64,000 bases of DNA from Bacillota bacterium. GTDB lineage: Bacteria > Bacillota > Clostridia > Lachnospirales > Lachnospiraceae. The stretch is taken from the NCBI GenBank assembly GCA_023421505.1, contig JAEZTJ010000053.1:33639-97638 (forward strand), in the 5' to 3' direction. Within the stretch, counting starts at the first letter, position 1. The number at the start of each line of letters is the position of its first letter. Position numbers and translations under genes: made by a program. This document shows, in pieces, positions 1 through 7,892 of this stretch. Under the pieces are notes generated by a model. The model saw only the letters and a list, made by a program, of their open reading frames with translations, did not search any database and had not been told where the DNA came from.

Positions 1-155
1 TGCACTCCTAGTTAAATGCTCATGGGCAAATATTAGCTGTGTCTGAGATTGCAGAGAATCTTGTTATCGGAAATACCATGCAGTTTTGCTTTCACTTTGG
101 AGATGGCGGCGAAGATCATGTAAAAAAAGCTTATGAAGTCTTGAAAGATGGGGAC
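1..155 (+). pseudogene. 3' fragment of a PhnB-like VOC protein
   Basis: The reading frame starting at base 3 encodes the middle of a PhnB/VOC-fold protein (LNAHGQILAVSE, then NTMQFCFHFGDGGEDHVKKA) and resembles the intact VOC protein at 5438-5809. A TAG at 9-11 stands where the relative has Glu (HAELN), so the frame is already broken. The homology stops after VLKDG near base 153, exactly where a methyltransferase sequence begins in another frame. The conserved C-terminus ending in RWCIFV is missing. The 5' part lies outside the window. It is read as a dead remnant left by a recombination joint. Confidence 0.75.
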
Positions 156-487
156 ATGCCCCTGACGATGAGGTCCTATTTTCAACTCTTTCAAAATGGG
201 TTGAAGAAAATCAGCTTCAAGGTAAAAGAATCATTGAGTTTGCTTGCGGTGAGGGTGCGGGTGGCGAAATATTATCAAAGCTCGGATGTATTTATCATGG
301 AGTGGATATAGATCCATCGGCTATAAAAAAGGCAGCAGCTACAATAAAACAATTTCCTCAAGCTACAGTGTCATTACTTGATATGGTAAACGATCTAATC
401 ACCGAAGAATATGATGTCGCAATCGATATAATGGGATTTCATATGCTCGTCCTTTGCCCACGTTATAAAAGGCAAACTGCAGATTGA
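150..487 (+). pseudogene. SAM-dependent methyltransferase fragment
   Basis: In the frame starting at base 152 the DNA encodes LFSTLSKWVEENQLQGK followed by motif I, IIEFACGEGAGGEIL, and the motif II acidic end YHGVDID. This is the nucleotide-binding half of a class I methyltransferase. There is no start codon at the natural N-terminus, because the frame is joined directly to the VOC fragment upstream. The first ATG, at 302, lies after motif I. After GFHMLV near base 460 the sequence no longer looks like the family and stops at 487, so the C-terminal half is lost too. Both ends look like illegitimate joints. It is unlikely to be functional. Confidence 0.65.
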
Positions 488-509
488 TTATATTAGTAGA
501 GGTGTAATT

Positions 510-1478
510 ATGATTGAAATTCAGCGAATAACAGATTACCTTTCTGAGCATATCACCGACCCTGTGCCAAAATATATCTTCCAAAGAGAAATATTAAAAG
601 CACCGGTGACAAGTCCCGACTATATAAATGCTTACGATATCATGCGTCAGTCAAAATGGTATTCTGATCTTGCCGATGAACAATGGAAGGATGGTTCATG
701 GGGCAGATTTCATACACAAGATTCAAAAGCCCCAATTAAACAAAAGTTTGTCACGACCGAAGACGCTCTAAAACGATCGCGTCAGTTAAGTTTATCAAAG
801 GCCGACCCAATTATTGAAAAATGTATAAAGCTAATGGAACAATATGTTCGCGGCGAAGAAACTTGGCGAGATAATATAGAAAAGCATCACGACGGGGGAA
901 GAAGCCATATGCACTCACGTCCTTATCTTACCGCCGCATGGATAAATCTTTTCGACTCTGAAAATCCGGTAGTGAAGCCTAAGAGGGATGTGTTTATAAA
1001 TACTCTAAAAATAGCTTTATCTAAAGGTTATTTTGATGAAGAAGCATGGATGGAAGAAAATCGGAACTACAGGGGGCCATGTTTAAACGGATGGAACGCA
1101 TTTCCTTTAATGATATTGCAGAATTGCGACTGCATGGATGATATACTGCAAAGACAATACCTATCTTACATATGGAACAGAAAAGAAGGAATATATTATT
1201 TGGCAGATTTTCCGCTTTCCGAAAAAATAAATTTGGAAAATAAAAGATTTTATTTATGGATTTATACACTTGAATTTTTAACTGGATTTTCATTGTTCCC
1301 GGAATTTATGAAGGATGAAGCGCTCCCCCATCTGTTAAGCGAAACTAATCGTTTGATTAATGAAGATGTCGATATACCTGCTTCATATAATTTGCGTTAT
1401 GCTAATAGCTGGCGAGATAAAAATAACCGTAAGACAGATTTAGTATTACGACTTGCGAGAATACTCAAAAAATGTTAG
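510..1478 (+). CDS. Hypothetical protein, possible alpha/alpha-toroid (prenyltransferase-like) fold
   Basis: This is a soluble protein of 322 residues without signal peptide or membrane segments. It starts at an ATG preceded by GAGGTG. It is mostly helical in composition and has Trp/Tyr-rich stretches such as SKWYSDLADEQWKDGSWGRF near residue 50 and HHDGGRSHMHSRPYLTAAW near 130. The DGSWG motif and spaced helices recall squalene-cyclase/prenyltransferase-type alpha/alpha barrels, but no catalytic DxDD or zinc site is obvious, so no activity is assigned. It sits alone between the dead methyltransferase fragment and a GNAT gene. I do not recognise a named family. Confidence 0.7.
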   Translation: MIEIQRITDYLSEHITDPVPKYIFQREILKAPVTSPDYINAYDIMRQSKWYSDLADEQWKDGSWGRFHTQDSKAPIKQKFVTTEDALKRSRQLSLSKADPIIEKCIKLMEQYVRGEETWRDNIEKHHDGGRSHMHSRPYLTAAWINLFDSENPVVKPKRDVFINTLKIALSKGYFDEEAWMEENRNYRGPCLNGWNAFPLMILQNCDCMDDILQRQYLSYIWNRKEGIYYLADFPLSEKINLENKRFYLWIYTLEFLTGFSLFPEFMKDEALPHLLSETNRLINEDVDIPASYNLRYANSWRDKNNRKTDLVLRLARILKKC

Positions 1479-1605
1479 CGAAAGCAAAGGTCTCAATGAA
1501 TTAATCTTAGAAAGCTTTTTGAAAAGGAGATTGGTATGCATAGTAAAAGAATTTGAGGATTCAATTTGGTTAATTGTTATTTGGGGACCAAAAGAGGGTG
1601 AATAA
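1474..1605 (+). pseudogene. Possible coding scrap between genes
   Basis: One frame stays open from the end of the preceding gene to a TAA at 1603-1605. It reads as plausible protein (IVKEFEDSIWLIVIWGPKEG). A second frame continues with NNFRRFINSHLVVTVN and then stops. An AAAAGGAG motif and an ATG at 1537 lie inside but out of phase with it. This may be the remnant of a small gene with a frameshift, or it may be chance. Confidence 0.25.
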
Positions 1606-1709
1606 TTTTCGTAGATTTATTAATTCGCATTTGGTGGTAACTGTGAATTAAAGATTTGCAGTAATACGAAGATAAATTTGAATTTAACTTTTTGAGACTG
1701 GAGAACAAG

Positions 1710-2459
1710 ATGGATTTGGTGAAGATATACAATGAAGAGAATTTGTTTCCAAGGGAGATAACACAATATAAAGAACGAGAATATGGATTTTTGTTTTATG
1801 ATGAAATGAATAAAAATTCATATGATTCTAATCATGCCGTTATTTTTAAAGAGAAAATAAATGACTTGGAGCAAGTACTTTATGATATTTTAGAATTTTA
1901 CAAAAGAAAAGCTATTCAACCTATCATATATCAATCAATTAATGATGATGGATATTTTGAAGAAATAATAAGCGAGCTTTCGGATTATGGATTTGATAGT
2001 TGGACTGAAATGCAAAAATATATGGTTTTATCTGAAGAAAATACTATTATTCCAAATAAAGATATTGTTGTTCGGAAAGTTACTGAATGGAAAACTGAGT
2101 ATGGGAAAGAAATATTTGAAGAAGCTGGAGAACCATGGGAAAAAGACGTGGTGAAGAAGGCATTAAGAAATAGTAATACGTTGTTTTTTGTGGCTTTTTA
2201 TAAGGGTAAATCTGTGGGGATGACACATTGCCATATTACAGATGATGTATGTAGGGTAGATTATCTACTTGTATCTAAGGAATGCAGGAATGTTGGTGTG
2301 GGAAGGGCGATAATAAATCATTTTGTAGAGTATTGTAAAATGAATAAAATTGAGAATTGTTATTTGTGGCCCGATGGAGAAACAGCTGAAAAAATTTACT
2401 ATGAGGCAGGATTTCGTATTGTTGAAGTAAAGCAAGCGGGACGAGCATTATTTAGATAA
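1710..2459 (+). CDS. GNAT N-acetyltransferase, two-part
   Basis: A 249-residue protein. The start chosen is the ATG at 1710 because CTGGAGAA lies six bases upstream; an in-frame TTG at 1692 has no such signal. The C-terminal half is a GNAT domain. It has a central strand FFVAFYKGKSVGMTHC, the core strand VDYLLVSKECRNVGVGRA supplying the acetyl-CoA pyrophosphate loop (RNVGVGRA), and the final IYYEAGFRIVEV. The N-terminal 120 residues are a diverged second region, as in two-domain GNATs. The substrate is unknown. It is one of several unrelated GNAT genes in this array. Confidence 0.82.
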   Translation: MDLVKIYNEENLFPREITQYKEREYGFLFYDEMNKNSYDSNHAVIFKEKINDLEQVLYDILEFYKRKAIQPIIYQSINDDGYFEEIISELSDYGFDSWTEMQKYMVLSEENTIIPNKDIVVRKVTEWKTEYGKEIFEEAGEPWEKDVVKKALRNSNTLFFVAFYKGKSVGMTHCHITDDVCRVDYLLVSKECRNVGVGRAIINHFVEYCKMNKIENCYLWPDGETAEKIYYEAGFRIVEVKQAGRALFR

Positions 2460-2616
2460 CTTCCAATTGTGGGGGAGTTACATCACTTTCGGTTTAAACT
2501 GTGAATTGTACATTATGAATAAACAACTGTGGGATACAAATTAGAAGTTAGGGGGATATTTATGAGCAATTAGTATTGAGCCTATACTGATTGAACAAAA
2601 ATCTGTTTTCATTCAA

Positions 2617-3057
2617 ATGATGGAACTATACAATTATGATTTCTCGGAGTTTTCTGAGGATGATATAAATGAATATGGATACTTTGGATATCCACATATT
2701 GATGATTATTGGAATGAGGAAGGAAGATATCCTTTTTTTATCAGAGTCGATGGAAAACTTGCTGGATTGGTTTTGGTGCGGTCTTGTTGTGAACATAATG
2801 ATTTACCAAACCCTCACAATATAGCGGAGTTTTTTGTAATGAAAAAATATCCAAAAATGGGAGTAGGTAAAGAAGTTGCAATGAAAATTTTTGATATGTT
2901 TCCAGGAGGATGGGAGATATCGCAGTGGACTAAAAATCTGCCAGCTCAGAGGTTTTGGGGCAAGGTTGTTGATGAGTATACAAATGGAAAATATAATACA
3001 TTTAGTGCAGTAGAAAAAAATGAGGTGGGATTTACGTTTGACAATTCACGTAAATAA
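2617..3057 (+). CDS. GNAT-family acetyltransferase with damaged 5' end
   Basis: The frame encodes a small GNAT-like protein (MMELYNYDFSEFSEDD, then FFIRVDGKLAGLVLV and FFVMKKYPKMGVGKEVAMKIF, which carries the CoA loop). The family normally begins about 20 residues earlier. The in-frame codons upstream of 2617 do encode the expected ISIEPILIEQKSVFIQ. However, a strong GGGGG ribosome site and ATG at 2562 are out of phase by one base, and a TGA at 2563 blocks the frame. Either a one-base change just after the start codon has inactivated the gene, or translation now starts weakly at 2617. No ribosome site fits 2617. Confidence 0.6.
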   Translation: MMELYNYDFSEFSEDDINEYGYFGYPHIDDYWNEEGRYPFFIRVDGKLAGLVLVRSCCEHNDLPNPHNIAEFFVMKKYPKMGVGKEVAMKIFDMFPGGWEISQWTKNLPAQRFWGKVVDEYTNGKYNTFSAVEKNEVGFTFDNSRK

Positions 3058-3102
3058 CAAGCCGATGCAATTGGTTAACTTGTAGACCAAGGAGGTTAGT
3101 AA

Positions 3103-3618
3103 ATGTTAAAGTTGATTCAACCATCTATTGAATATAGAGAGCAGATTTTAAACTATAAAAAAGAGTTTTTGCTTAACAGTGATAGTATGGCTGGTACAGC
3201 AGGGTTGGAAAGATGTGGTTCTTTTGAGGAATGGTTACAGAATGTTTATGCTAATTCCATTAATGAAACAGTTCATGAAGGATTAGTTCCTGAGACTGTT
3301 TATTTAGCAATCAGAACAGAGGACAATCATCTGGTTGGAATGATTGAAATAAGGCATGAACTAAATGATTTTCTACTTCAGCATGGCGGGAATATTAGTT
3401 ATAGTGTGCGAATAACAGAAAGACGCAGGGGTTATGCAATAGAAATGTTGAATTTAGCGTTAATAGAGAGCAAAAAACTTGGACTTAGACGAGTCTTAAT
3501 AACTTGTGATAAGAAAAATATAGCATCTGCGAAAACAGTGCTTAAAAATGGAGCAGTATTAGAGAATGAAGTCGATGAAGGAAGCAGAATAACACAACGT
3601 TATTGGATAGAAATATAA
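3103..3618 (+). CDS. GNAT-family N-acetyltransferase
   Basis: An intact 171-residue acetyltransferase with AAGGAGG eight bases before its ATG. It contains the standard GNAT order: NHLVGMIEIRHEL (beta 4), GGNISYSVRITERRRGYAIEML (the R-R-G-Y-A acetyl-CoA loop), and then RRVLITCDKKNIASAKTVLKNGAVLE, including the Asn/Ala segment typical of the last helix. The fold closely resembles YesJ/RimJ-type small-molecule acetyltransferases, but the substrate cannot be told from sequence. Its neighbours are a damaged GNAT upstream and a GyrI-like gene downstream, all on the same strand with separate ribosome sites. Confidence 0.85.
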   Translation: MLKLIQPSIEYREQILNYKKEFLLNSDSMAGTAGLERCGSFEEWLQNVYANSINETVHEGLVPETVYLAIRTEDNHLVGMIEIRHELNDFLLQHGGNISYSVRITERRRGYAIEMLNLALIESKKLGLRRVLITCDKKNIASAKTVLKNGAVLENEVDEGSRITQRYWIEI

Positions 3619-3688
3619 ATAACTATCTATAATTCGAAGTCGGTTAAGAAAGTGAATCAAATAAATTATAATTAAGGGAGGGCGTTTA

Positions 3689-4153
3689 GTGCAGAATATT
3701 AGGATAATTGAAATACCAAGATTAAAAGTGGTAAGCTCTGGAGCAATAACTAATATGGAGGAACTTGAGGCATTTGATAGTTGGTGGTCGGCAATTGATG
3801 TTAAGCATTATATTACACCACGTGACTTTATGTGGTATAACGAGAAAGAAAAGTATATGGAATGGGTTTTTGCTATTCCTGAGGATTACAATGATTTCGG
3901 TGATTATCATTTGAAAGATTTCTCTGGAGGTCTTTATGCTGTTGCAACGTCCAAAGATACTGATGAGGATTGTAATGTAGCAAGAGAACAAATTCGTAAA
4001 TGGGTATTAGACAGTGAATGTTTTACATTATCAACAGATAAGAATAATACTAATACACGTTATATAATGAATCATGTGATAACACCAAAAGTCTTTAAAG
4101 AAAAAATGGGTTATCACTTATCTGATAATTTTGTACCTATCGAGTTAATATGA
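3689..4153 (+). CDS. GyrI-like / AraC-effector-domain protein
   Basis: A 154-residue stand-alone ligand-binding domain of the GyrI-like (AraC E-bind) type, with no DNA-binding part. Features are an N-terminal strand IRIIEIPRLKVVSSG, a middle WVFAIPEDYN, then FSGGLYAVATSKD and a C-terminal strand ending DNFVPIELI. The start is a GTG nine bases after GGGAGGG. Such proteins bind or hydrolyse small cyclic or cationic molecules, or inhibit gyrase, in different species. Which applies here is unknown. Confidence 0.75.
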   Translation: MQNIRIIEIPRLKVVSSGAITNMEELEAFDSWWSAIDVKHYITPRDFMWYNEKEKYMEWVFAIPEDYNDFGDYHLKDFSGGLYAVATSKDTDEDCNVAREQIRKWVLDSECFTLSTDKNNTNTRYIMNHVITPKVFKEKMGYHLSDNFVPIELI

Positions 4154-4240
4154 TTAACAATCGTAAACAATCGCGAAGCATAACCAAGTTCCCATTATAT
4201 TTATTAACATTGGAAAATCAAATTTAAGGAGGAATATGTT

Positions 4241-5197
4241 TTGAATGATATATATTCTGAAGACTTCATTGATGCTTTAGTAAATAAAAATTTAGATGCA
4301 ATAAGAAAAATACCAAAAGCAGACTTACATAATCATTTCCCACTTGGTGGAAACCGTGAATACATACGCAAGTTATCAGGTATATATATACCTTTTTGTG
4401 ATGGTGTTCTTACATCTATGCAGGATATGCATAATTGGAATTCAAAATATTTAGGTGATAAGTTTCATAATAGTAGAATGCGGAAATTATTAATCGATGC
4501 TGCCTTTGTACAGGCCAAAACCGATGGTGTTAAAATATTAGAAATTGGTGAAGACGTTTGGGGATTGGGGGAATACTTCGATAATAATATTGATGAGCTT
4601 ATTTATGCTTTCCAAGATGCGAATCAACGAATTGCCCCTGAAATAGAATTACGATTGCAGATTGGATTATCCAGACATTGTTCTATTGATTACTTAATGG
4701 ATTGTCTGAAACCTTTTTGGGGCAGAAAAGAATTCTACTCAATTGATTTATATGCAGATGAATTTGCACAGCCAATAGAGAATTTTATACCAATTTATCA
4801 AATGGCGAAAGAAAATGGGCTTCGTTTAAAAGCCCATATTGGTGAATGGGGCACAGCCGATGACATAATAAAGGGAATTGAACTTTTAAATCTGGATGAA
4901 GTCCAGCATGGAATATCAGCTGTAAATTCAGATGATGTAATTCAATATCTTGCAGATACCCACATCAGATTGAATATTACCCCTAGTAGTAATTTCAAAT
5001 TAAGACTAGTCCAGCAAATAGAGAATCATCCAATACAAAGACTATATCGTTCAGGGGTCAATGTTACAATTAATTCTGATGATATCTTATTCTTTGATAG
5101 CGACGTGTCAAAAGAATATTTAAGATTGTATAGCAATTTTGTGTTGGATGCGGAAGAGCTTGATGATATTAGGGTGAACGGATTGATGAAAATATGA
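4241..5197 (+). CDS. Adenosine-deaminase-like metal-dependent hydrolase
   Basis: A 318-residue TIM-barrel amidohydrolase of the adenosine/AMP deaminase family. The start is a TTG ten bases after AAGGAGG. Metal and catalytic motifs are present in order: PKADLHNHF (the HxH pair at residues 30 and 32), LKAHIGEWG near 196 (the HxxE pair), VQHGIS near 222 and TINSDD near 277. HNHF with GG after it departs from the usual HxHLxG of true Add. The protein ends abruptly at NGLMKI, where the DNA joins a VOC fragment, whereas its paralogue at 11029 continues to EIEYYEK. Only a few terminal residues seem lost, so it may still work. The nucleoside-type substrate is uncertain. Confidence 0.8.
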   Translation: MNDIYSEDFIDALVNKNLDAIRKIPKADLHNHFPLGGNREYIRKLSGIYIPFCDGVLTSMQDMHNWNSKYLGDKFHNSRMRKLLIDAAFVQAKTDGVKILEIGEDVWGLGEYFDNNIDELIYAFQDANQRIAPEIELRLQIGLSRHCSIDYLMDCLKPFWGRKEFYSIDLYADEFAQPIENFIPIYQMAKENGLRLKAHIGEWGTADDIIKGIELLNLDEVQHGISAVNSDDVIQYLADTHIRLNITPSSNFKLRLVQQIENHPIQRLYRSGVNVTINSDDILFFDSDVSKEYLRLYSNFVLDAEELDDIRVNGLMKI

Positions 5198-5405
5198 GTC
5201 TGAAGCTCAACAGCAAATGGCACATATAAACTTCGCCGTTAATGATTTAGAAAAAGCAGTTCAATATGCAATCCATTGTGGAGCAACAATCGCAGATAAG
5301 CAATTTTCTAATGATTGGAGAGTCATGTTTGACCCCGCCGGACACCCTTTTTGCTTATGTCAAATGAAATCAATTATCGAGAGTGCCCATTTTGGGTTGT
5401 TATAG
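5191..5405 (+). pseudogene. 3' fragment of a VOC-family protein
   Basis: In another frame from the deaminase, and directly after its end, the DNA encodes SEAQQQMAHINFAVNDLEK and then DWRVMFDPAGHPFCLC. This is the C-terminal half of a glyoxalase/VOC-fold protein. The normal N-terminal half is absent and the first in-frame ATG, at 5217, has no ribosome site. The tail after CLC may be foreign too. It is read as a second chimeric joint in this array. Confidence 0.7.
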
Positions 5406-5437
5406 AAATAAAATAAATCAATGGAGGTTTACAGAAG

Positions 5438-5809
5438 ATGCATAGATCAATGATGCAAGTATATGTGAAAGGAAGCAACAAAGCAGTTGAATTATATCAA
5501 AGAGCCTTTGATGCAGAGCTGGTGGCAAGCTATCCTCACGATGATGGGACTTATATGCATGCTGAACTTAATGTATACGGTCAGATATTGGCGATATCGG
5601 AAACACAAAAAAGTGAAGAAAGTATTACAGGCACTACGATGCAGTTTTGCTTGCATTTTGGGGAAGGAAAAGAAGATCTGGTCCAAAAAGCATATAATGA
5701 ACTGAAAGATGGTGCTAAAATTCTTTATCCGTTAAGTCCTTGTGAATTCAGCGTATTGATGGTTGACATAATCGATAAATACGGAATTCGATGGTGTATT
5801 TTTGTATAG
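5438..5809 (+). CDS. PhnB-like VOC-family protein
   Basis: A complete 123-residue single-domain VOC protein of the PhnB/3-demethylubiquinone-methyltransferase-like type. It starts at ATG with GGAGG nine bases upstream. It has the paired beta-alpha-beta-beta-beta modules: MMQVYVKGSNKAVELYQ, then TTMQFCLHFGEGKEDLVQKA, ending DKYGIRWCIFV. Usual length for the family is 120-150 residues. Members often bind metals or small toxic molecules but most have no proven activity. The fragment at the left edge of the window is a diverged relative. Confidence 0.82.
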   Translation: MHRSMMQVYVKGSNKAVELYQRAFDAELVASYPHDDGTYMHAELNVYGQILAISETQKSEESITGTTMQFCLHFGEGKEDLVQKAYNELKDGAKILYPLSPCEFSVLMVDIIDKYGIRWCIFV

Positions 5810-5851
5810 TATTTCCATTATATTAATGAGATAAGGGAAACATGATAAGTC

Positions 5852-5951
5852 ATGAACGGCATAGAAACTGATGGTCGCAGCACTGCTCCAGTAATTAATG
5901 TACAAAGATTTATTGGTATATTTCTATGATGTAAATGTGAAAGGACGATAA
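5852..5951 (+). pseudogene. C-terminal gene remnant with a frameshift
   Basis: The DNA reads MNGIETDGRSTAPVINVQRF and IGIFL before a TGA. Shifting by one base at that point continues the protein as FYDVNVKGR and ends in TAA at 5949. It looks like the tail of a lost gene with a single-base deletion. No family is assigned and no ribosome site precedes it. Confidence 0.35.
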
Positions 5952-5955
5952 TATA

Positions 5956-6477
5956 ATGAAGACAAAAAAGCAAGAAGAATTGGTAAACGAGTTTTTATCA
6001 AGCCTTGGAGATGAAATCAGACCTATATACCAAGATATCATCATGTGTTTATCTGAAATCGGATATAATCCGAATAAACAAAGATCGTATATCATATTTA
6101 AGCATGATTTGCATAAAAAGCAGATGGCAAAAATGGGCATAAGAATTAACAAAGACAAATCCCCTTTTTTCGCTTTGAGGTTTTCAGGCTGCAGAGGTTA
6201 TTCACAAAGATACACTGATATTGTAAAGTCAGCCGTTGCGGAACAAAATTTCAAAGAAGCTCAATGTATACATAATCGCTGCGATTTTTGTAAAGGTGCA
6301 GCCGATACGCATACTTATACATATACATCTCCTGATGGTGAGAGTAAATCACATTGTGGCGCAGTTGCACTTGAAATTCCGAACATTTCGTTGGATGATA
6401 TGGCGGAAATAATGAAACTTATAAAAGAAGAACACGAGTATTTATTAAAACATGAAGCAGGTATATCAGAAAAATGA
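5956..6477 (+). CDS. Hypothetical Cys/His-rich small protein
   Basis: A soluble protein of 173 residues with no signal peptide. It starts at an ATG after GAAAGGACG. The N-terminal part is helical and basic (KTKKQEELVNEFLSSLGDEI). The C-terminal part carries a cluster of likely metal ligands: AQCIHNRCDFCKGAADTHTY, then SHCGAVALEIP. The C-x-H-x2-C-x2-C arrangement with a later HC suggests a zinc or redox site, but I recognise no named family. It is flanked by gene remnants on both sides. Confidence 0.65.
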   Translation: MKTKKQEELVNEFLSSLGDEIRPIYQDIIMCLSEIGYNPNKQRSYIIFKHDLHKKQMAKMGIRINKDKSPFFALRFSGCRGYSQRYTDIVKSAVAEQNFKEAQCIHNRCDFCKGAADTHTYTYTSPDGESKSHCGAVALEIPNISLDDMAEIMKLIKEEHEYLLKHEAGISEK

Positions 6478-6561
6478 AGCAAATCCTAGCAGTTTATGAG
6501 TGGGTAAAATTCGGAGTACAAGAAGGTAGTAAACTAGCCGGTTAGAATTAAGGATTGAAAA

Positions 6562-6648
6562 AAATTTAAACAAGGAATTTTTCCGAATGAATTAGTAGCC
6601 ATGATAATGCAGACTAATAAGGATGAATGGATAAACAGAATTTTCTAA
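6562..6648 (+). pseudogene. Possible coding scrap in intergenic DNA
   Basis: One frame reads KQGIFPNELVAMIMQTNKDE and WINRIF before a TAA at 6646. The composition is protein-like but there is no start, no ribosome site and stops just upstream. It is the only structure seen in the gap 6478-6714. It may be a remnant or chance. Confidence 0.2.
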
Positions 6649-6714
6649 TCAGATTGTTGACTTAATGTATACCTGCATTTTTCATGAACCGGAAACAACC
6701 GTATGGAGAAAACA

Positions 6715-7662
6715 ATGGACGAAAAAGTTATAAGAGAGATTTGCCTGGCAAATCAATTACAATGCAACATAATTACCAAATTGTTCGGCAGCTTCGATAA
6801 GGAACTGTATTTTATTGATGATAAATATTTGATTCGCACGTCAAAGCAATCAATGCTTGAGGAACAAAGTAGAATTAATCGCGTAAAGGACTTGAAACAA
6901 GTACCTAAGATTTTATATGCTTCTGACCAAAGCAGTACAAATGGTAACATATATTATCTTATCCTTCAGTATGTATCAGGCTGCGAATTATTAACAAACT
7001 ATCATGATTTGCAGGAGAGGGATATACGTGAAATAGGAATGGAGATTGCTAATTTCTTGCATGATCTTCATAATCTGAAAGGGAAAAAATATGATATCGG
7101 TCATTACGTACCAAGAATACCTGGTTACGATAAGTCGTGGAGATCAGGGCATGAAATTTATTGGAGTGATATCTATAACAGTCTTAAGAAGATCCAACTG
7201 TCTGAGGCAGCTCAACACATGTTGGAGTTAAGTAATGAATATATCAACACCAATATATCCTGCTTGGATTATGAGAACGGTCCGTCATTACTACATAATG
7301 ATTTTCATTATAAAAATATAATCATCCATAATAATGCTTTATCAGGTATCATTGACTGGGAGTGTTCACAGTATGGAGAAGCCGACTTTGATCTTATACA
7401 TTTACTGCATTGGTGCATATTTCCTCCGTCAAAGGATTTGGATATGACGCAGCTGCTTACTACGATATTTCATTCCTATATGAAGAAAAGCAGTATTCCA
7501 ATGCTTGAAAAGAGATTAACTATTTATTTGCTAGAACATGATTTTATTCAAATATTATGGAGTCAAGGGAAAAGAGAAGCTGAATTGCTAAAAAGAATAA
7601 AATGGTGGTTAGAAAGTTTGGAAATGTACATTCAAAAACATTTAATAATTGAAGAGGTTTGA
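6715..7662 (+). CDS. APH-like aminoglycoside phosphotransferase-family kinase
   Basis: A kinase of 315 residues with the APH/choline-kinase fold. The ATG at 6715 is chosen over that at 6703 because GGAG sits seven bases before it. The N-lobe has ELYFIDDKYLIRTSKQ and the hinge is YYLILQYVSGCEL. The catalytic loop is LLHNDFHYKNIII (HxDxxxxN), and the metal-binding segment is GIIDWECSQYGEADFDL, where IDWE replaces the protein-kinase DFG. All catalytic residues are present. The substrate could be an aminoglycoside, macrolide or a metabolite such as a sugar or amino alcohol. Resistance is not shown. Confidence 0.82.
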   Translation: MDEKVIREICLANQLQCNIITKLFGSFDKELYFIDDKYLIRTSKQSMLEEQSRINRVKDLKQVPKILYASDQSSTNGNIYYLILQYVSGCELLTNYHDLQERDIREIGMEIANFLHDLHNLKGKKYDIGHYVPRIPGYDKSWRSGHEIYWSDIYNSLKKIQLSEAAQHMLELSNEYINTNISCLDYENGPSLLHNDFHYKNIIIHNNALSGIIDWECSQYGEADFDLIHLLHWCIFPPSKDLDMTQLLTTIFHSYMKKSSIPMLEKRLTIYLLEHDFIQILWSQGKREAELLKRIKWWLESLEMYIQKHLIIEEV

Positions 7663-7892
7663 TTGAAGTAAAGGTATTGGAAGTACCAAACTGATAGGTT
7701 GGTTCTTTAAATTTAAAATGGAAAAGAAGACCAATAAGGAAGCATTACCTACCGGATTGTGAACCACTGCGTTAGCAGTTTAGTGCTATGTTTATTATAG
7801 TAATGGATCGTGTAAAGAGTACAAATCCGTAGTTTATGGCAATTGTAAAGTGTTATTTTAGTGTTGTATTAATTGATAAGGAGAGGAGAATA

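Noticed and set aside
6703..7662. Start of the APH-like kinase at 6703
   Set aside because: No ribosome site precedes it, while GGAG is well placed for the ATG at 6715.
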